Shown here one piece after another: positions 4,995 to 6,431 of a stretch of DNA of 6,431 nucleotides. The notes under the pieces are model-generated. The model searched no databases and was not told where the DNA came from. It was given only the letters and a program-made list of their open reading frames with translations. Where the stretch lies: contig JBKJPW010000119.1 in the NCBI GenBank assembly GCA_046594225.1, positions 1 to 6,431 of the forward strand. Direction: 5' to 3'. A program made the translations under genes and the position numbers. Source of the DNA: UBA4416 sp046594225. Lineage in GTDB: Bacteria > Bacteroidota > Bacteroidia > B-17B0 > Aurantibacillaceae. Numbering within the stretch: position 1 is the first letter of the stretch; each line of letters begins with the position of its first letter.

Positions 4995-6431
4995 ATGAAA
5001 AAAATATTATTTACACTACTTATTTCTTACTTAGCAATAAACAGCGCTAAAGCTTGTCACGGATTAGCCCTAGTAAATTACAACTTTAATGTTGGAGCAA
5101 CTGGCGTAACAATTAATGGGTCATCAGATGCAGGAACGTGCGGTTGTGGTCCATATTGGATGCAGGTTGAGGTGTCTTGTACCGCCACAGGTTTGTCTGG
5201 ATTGCCTCCAACTGCTATGCAAAATATTATTGATAACTGGGCAGGCCCGGGCTCAACCTATTCATCTCATCCTTGGTATTTTGGTTTATTAAACGTGCCA
5301 AACTACACTGCTGGTAGTGCTTGGCCAGATGTCTGTACAATTGAGCCCTATACATCGGTTTTTATTCCTTTTTCTGCGCTATGTCCTGGTCAAACGTATT
5401 TTTTTAGGGCAAGAGAATGGTTAGGTGGAAGTACTGCTGTTCCTCCCGCAGGGCCATGGTCGGCAATGAATAGCTTTACGGTTCCAGGAGTATTAACAAC
5501 TTTAAATTTTAATATAACAGCTAACCCAGCCATTTTTTGTGCTCCGGGATCTTCTACACTTAGTGCGTCTTCTTTAGTTAGTGGTTGTGGAAGCTTAACG
5601 TATACATGGTCGCCAGGAGGATCTACAGCTCCTAGTATCGTCGTCTCGCCAGGAGCCACTACCGTATATTCATTAACCGCTTCTGCTCCCTGCCAAGCAC
5701 CCGTTACAAAAACAGTTACAGTTACGGTTGTTTCAGCTTTATCAGCAGCATTTACACCATTAAATACAACTTTATGTACAGGATCGTCTCAGGTTTTTAC
5801 ACACACTGGTACAGCCGGAGTTTTGCACAATTGGGCCGTCTCACCAGCAACAGGTGTCACTTTAGCTACATCTACTTCAACTAATCCAACCATTACATTT
5901 GCATCTGCTGGATCATACGTTGTCTCCCATACAGTTTCGGTGGGGTCTTGTACAAATGTTGTCACTACTAACGTCACGGTTGTTGCGGTTACATCACCGT
6001 TTACAATACCAACAGCTACACAATGTTTAACAGGAAACAACTTTAGTTTTAATAATACCGGAACGGCGGGCGGAACACACTCTTATTCGTTTTCGCCAGT
6101 TGCAGGCGCGCCCGCGGTTGGTAGCACAGCTAACTACTCGGGCAGCTTTACAGCCGCAGGAACATATTCTGTAACACACACGGTAACTTCGGGGGCTTGT
6201 ACAAGCGTTACAACAAATACCGTTCGGGTTAATCCAATGCCATCTGGGACGATAAGTTTTACAAATCCTAATTGCGGGGCAACAAACGGTGTTATTGTTA
6301 TTAATAATACCTCTCCAGCGTCTCCTGCACAAACGGTTACGTTTGCGAGTAGTTTAGGCACAGTAAGTGGTCAAACAGTAACCGGCTTAGGAGCTGGCAC
6401 ACCAGTTATTACGCTTACCAATAACTTTGGT
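4995..6431 (+). CDS. Large PKD-like repeat surface protein, N-terminal part (open at right edge)
   Basis: The frame is open from ATG 4995 to the window end, giving 479 residues without a stop. Residues 1-20 (MKKILFTLLISYLAINSAKA) are a signal peptide with an AKA cleavage site; C21 follows it, but the context does not fit a lipobox. Residues 21-162 form a region with cysteines 21, 49, 51, 62, 114 and 130, including TCGCGPYWMQVEV (48-60). Its end, CPGQTYFFRARE (130-141), then GPWS and FTVPG, resembles the last strands of a fibronectin type III domain. Residues about 172-246 form an Ig/PKD-like module with TYTWSPGG and TTVYSLTAS. Two related 83-residue modules follow at about 250-332 and 333-415, each with a Cys near the start, an NTGTAG/HTGTAG turn and an AGxYxVxHTV strand typical of PKD folds. 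A further module starts near 416 (NPNCGATNG). Such Thr/Ser-rich proteins in Bacteroidota are usually T9SS-exported adhesins, often with a type B C-terminal domain; that end lies outside the window. Adhesion is inferred, not shown. Local G+C is higher than in the neighbouring genes. Confidence 0.88.
   Translation, partial: MKKILFTLLISYLAINSAKACHGLALVNYNFNVGATGVTINGSSDAGTCGCGPYWMQVEVSCTATGLSGLPPTAMQNIIDNWAGPGSTYSSHPWYFGLLNVPNYTAGSAWPDVCTIEPYTSVFIPFSALCPGQTYFFRAREWLGGSTAVPPAGPWSAMNSFTVPGVLTTLNFNITANPAIFCAPGSSTLSASSLVSGCGSLTYTWSPGGSTAPSIVVSPGATTVYSLTASAPCQAPVTKTVTVTVVSALSAAFTPLNTTLCTGSSQVFTHTGTAGVLHNWAVSPATGVTLATSTSTNPTITFASAGSYVVSHTVSVGSCTNVVTTNVTVVAVTSPFTIPTATQCLTGNNFSFNNTGTAGGTHSYSFSPVAGAPAVGSTANYSGSFTAAGTYSVTHTVTSGACTSVTTNTVRVNPMPSGTISFTNPNCGATNGVIVINNTSPASPAQTVTFASSLGTVSGQTVTGLGAGTPVITLTNNFG
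5742..6239 (+). repeat. Two tandem 83-codon PKD-like modules
   Basis: Two consecutive 249-nt units encode residues 250-332 and 333-415 of the right-hand surface protein. Matching landmarks are exactly 83 residues apart: C261/C344, the AG of SAGSY/AAGTY (305-306 and 388-389) and C319/C402. The paired Cys in each unit could form a disulfide within the module. The units are clearly diverged, so this is an old domain duplication rather than a recent DNA repeat. Confidence 0.7.

Noticed and set aside
5052..5057. C21 directly after the signal peptide, as a possible lipoprotein anchor
   Set aside because: The residues before it are A-K-A; a Lys at -2 does not fit a lipobox, while AKA fits signal peptidase I.
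5390..6361. Four minus-strand open frames (5390-5659, 5789-6040, 6027-6332, 6134-6361)
   Set aside because: All are antisense to the open plus-strand PKD-like gene, overlap one another and have composition explained by the Thr/Val/Gly-rich sense strand.
1..6431. Possible mobile element or defence island
   Set aside because: No transposase, integrase, terminal inverted repeats, tRNA or attachment-site duplication, and no nuclease, helicase or toxin domains were seen on either strand.

Overview
The window is AT-rich and looks like chromosomal DNA from a member of the Bacteroidota, probably a flavobacteria- or Sphingobacteriales-like lineage. This rests on three different surface or secreted proteins typical of the type IX secretion system (T9SS), a TAnnTTTG-type promoter box, and starts that mostly lack a Shine-Dalgarno sequence. 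The exact genus cannot be read from the sequence. There are no RNA genes, insertion sequences, integrases, CRISPR arrays or toxin/defence genes.

Layout, left to right: (1) positions 2-199, plus strand, the last 65 codons of a large secreted protein ending in a T9SS type B (gliding-motility-associated) C-terminal domain; (2) a perfect 16-bp hairpin, probably a bidirectional terminator; (3) 332-2224, minus strand, a polytopic membrane protein with a GT-C/TMTC-like glycosyltransferase core and a C-terminal TPR domain; (4) 2295-3239, plus strand, a sterol desaturase/fatty acid hydroxylase superfamily membrane enzyme with a full set of histidine boxes; (5) 3234-4889, minus strand, a secreted seven-bladed SBBP beta-propeller with a T9SS type A sorting domain, overlapping the hydroxylase gene tail to tail by 6 bp; (6) 4995 to the window end, plus strand, the first 479 codons of a large Ser/Thr-rich adhesin-like protein with a signal peptide, a Cys-containing N-terminal region and PKD-like modules. 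Gene 6 is open at the right edge and probably also ends in a T9SS sorting domain.

The five genes alternate strictly in direction (+ - + - +), so no two form an operon and each needs its own promoter. The shared theme is the cell envelope: three exported proteins, one probable protein- or glycan-modifying membrane glycosyltransferase and one membrane lipid-modifying oxygenase. A functional link between them is inference from proximity only. I found no strong sign of a novel multi-gene system. The most interesting items are the bacterial TMTC-like protein, the unrecognised N-terminal domain of the last gene, the exactly 192-nt-periodic propeller gene and the overlapping convergent gene ends.
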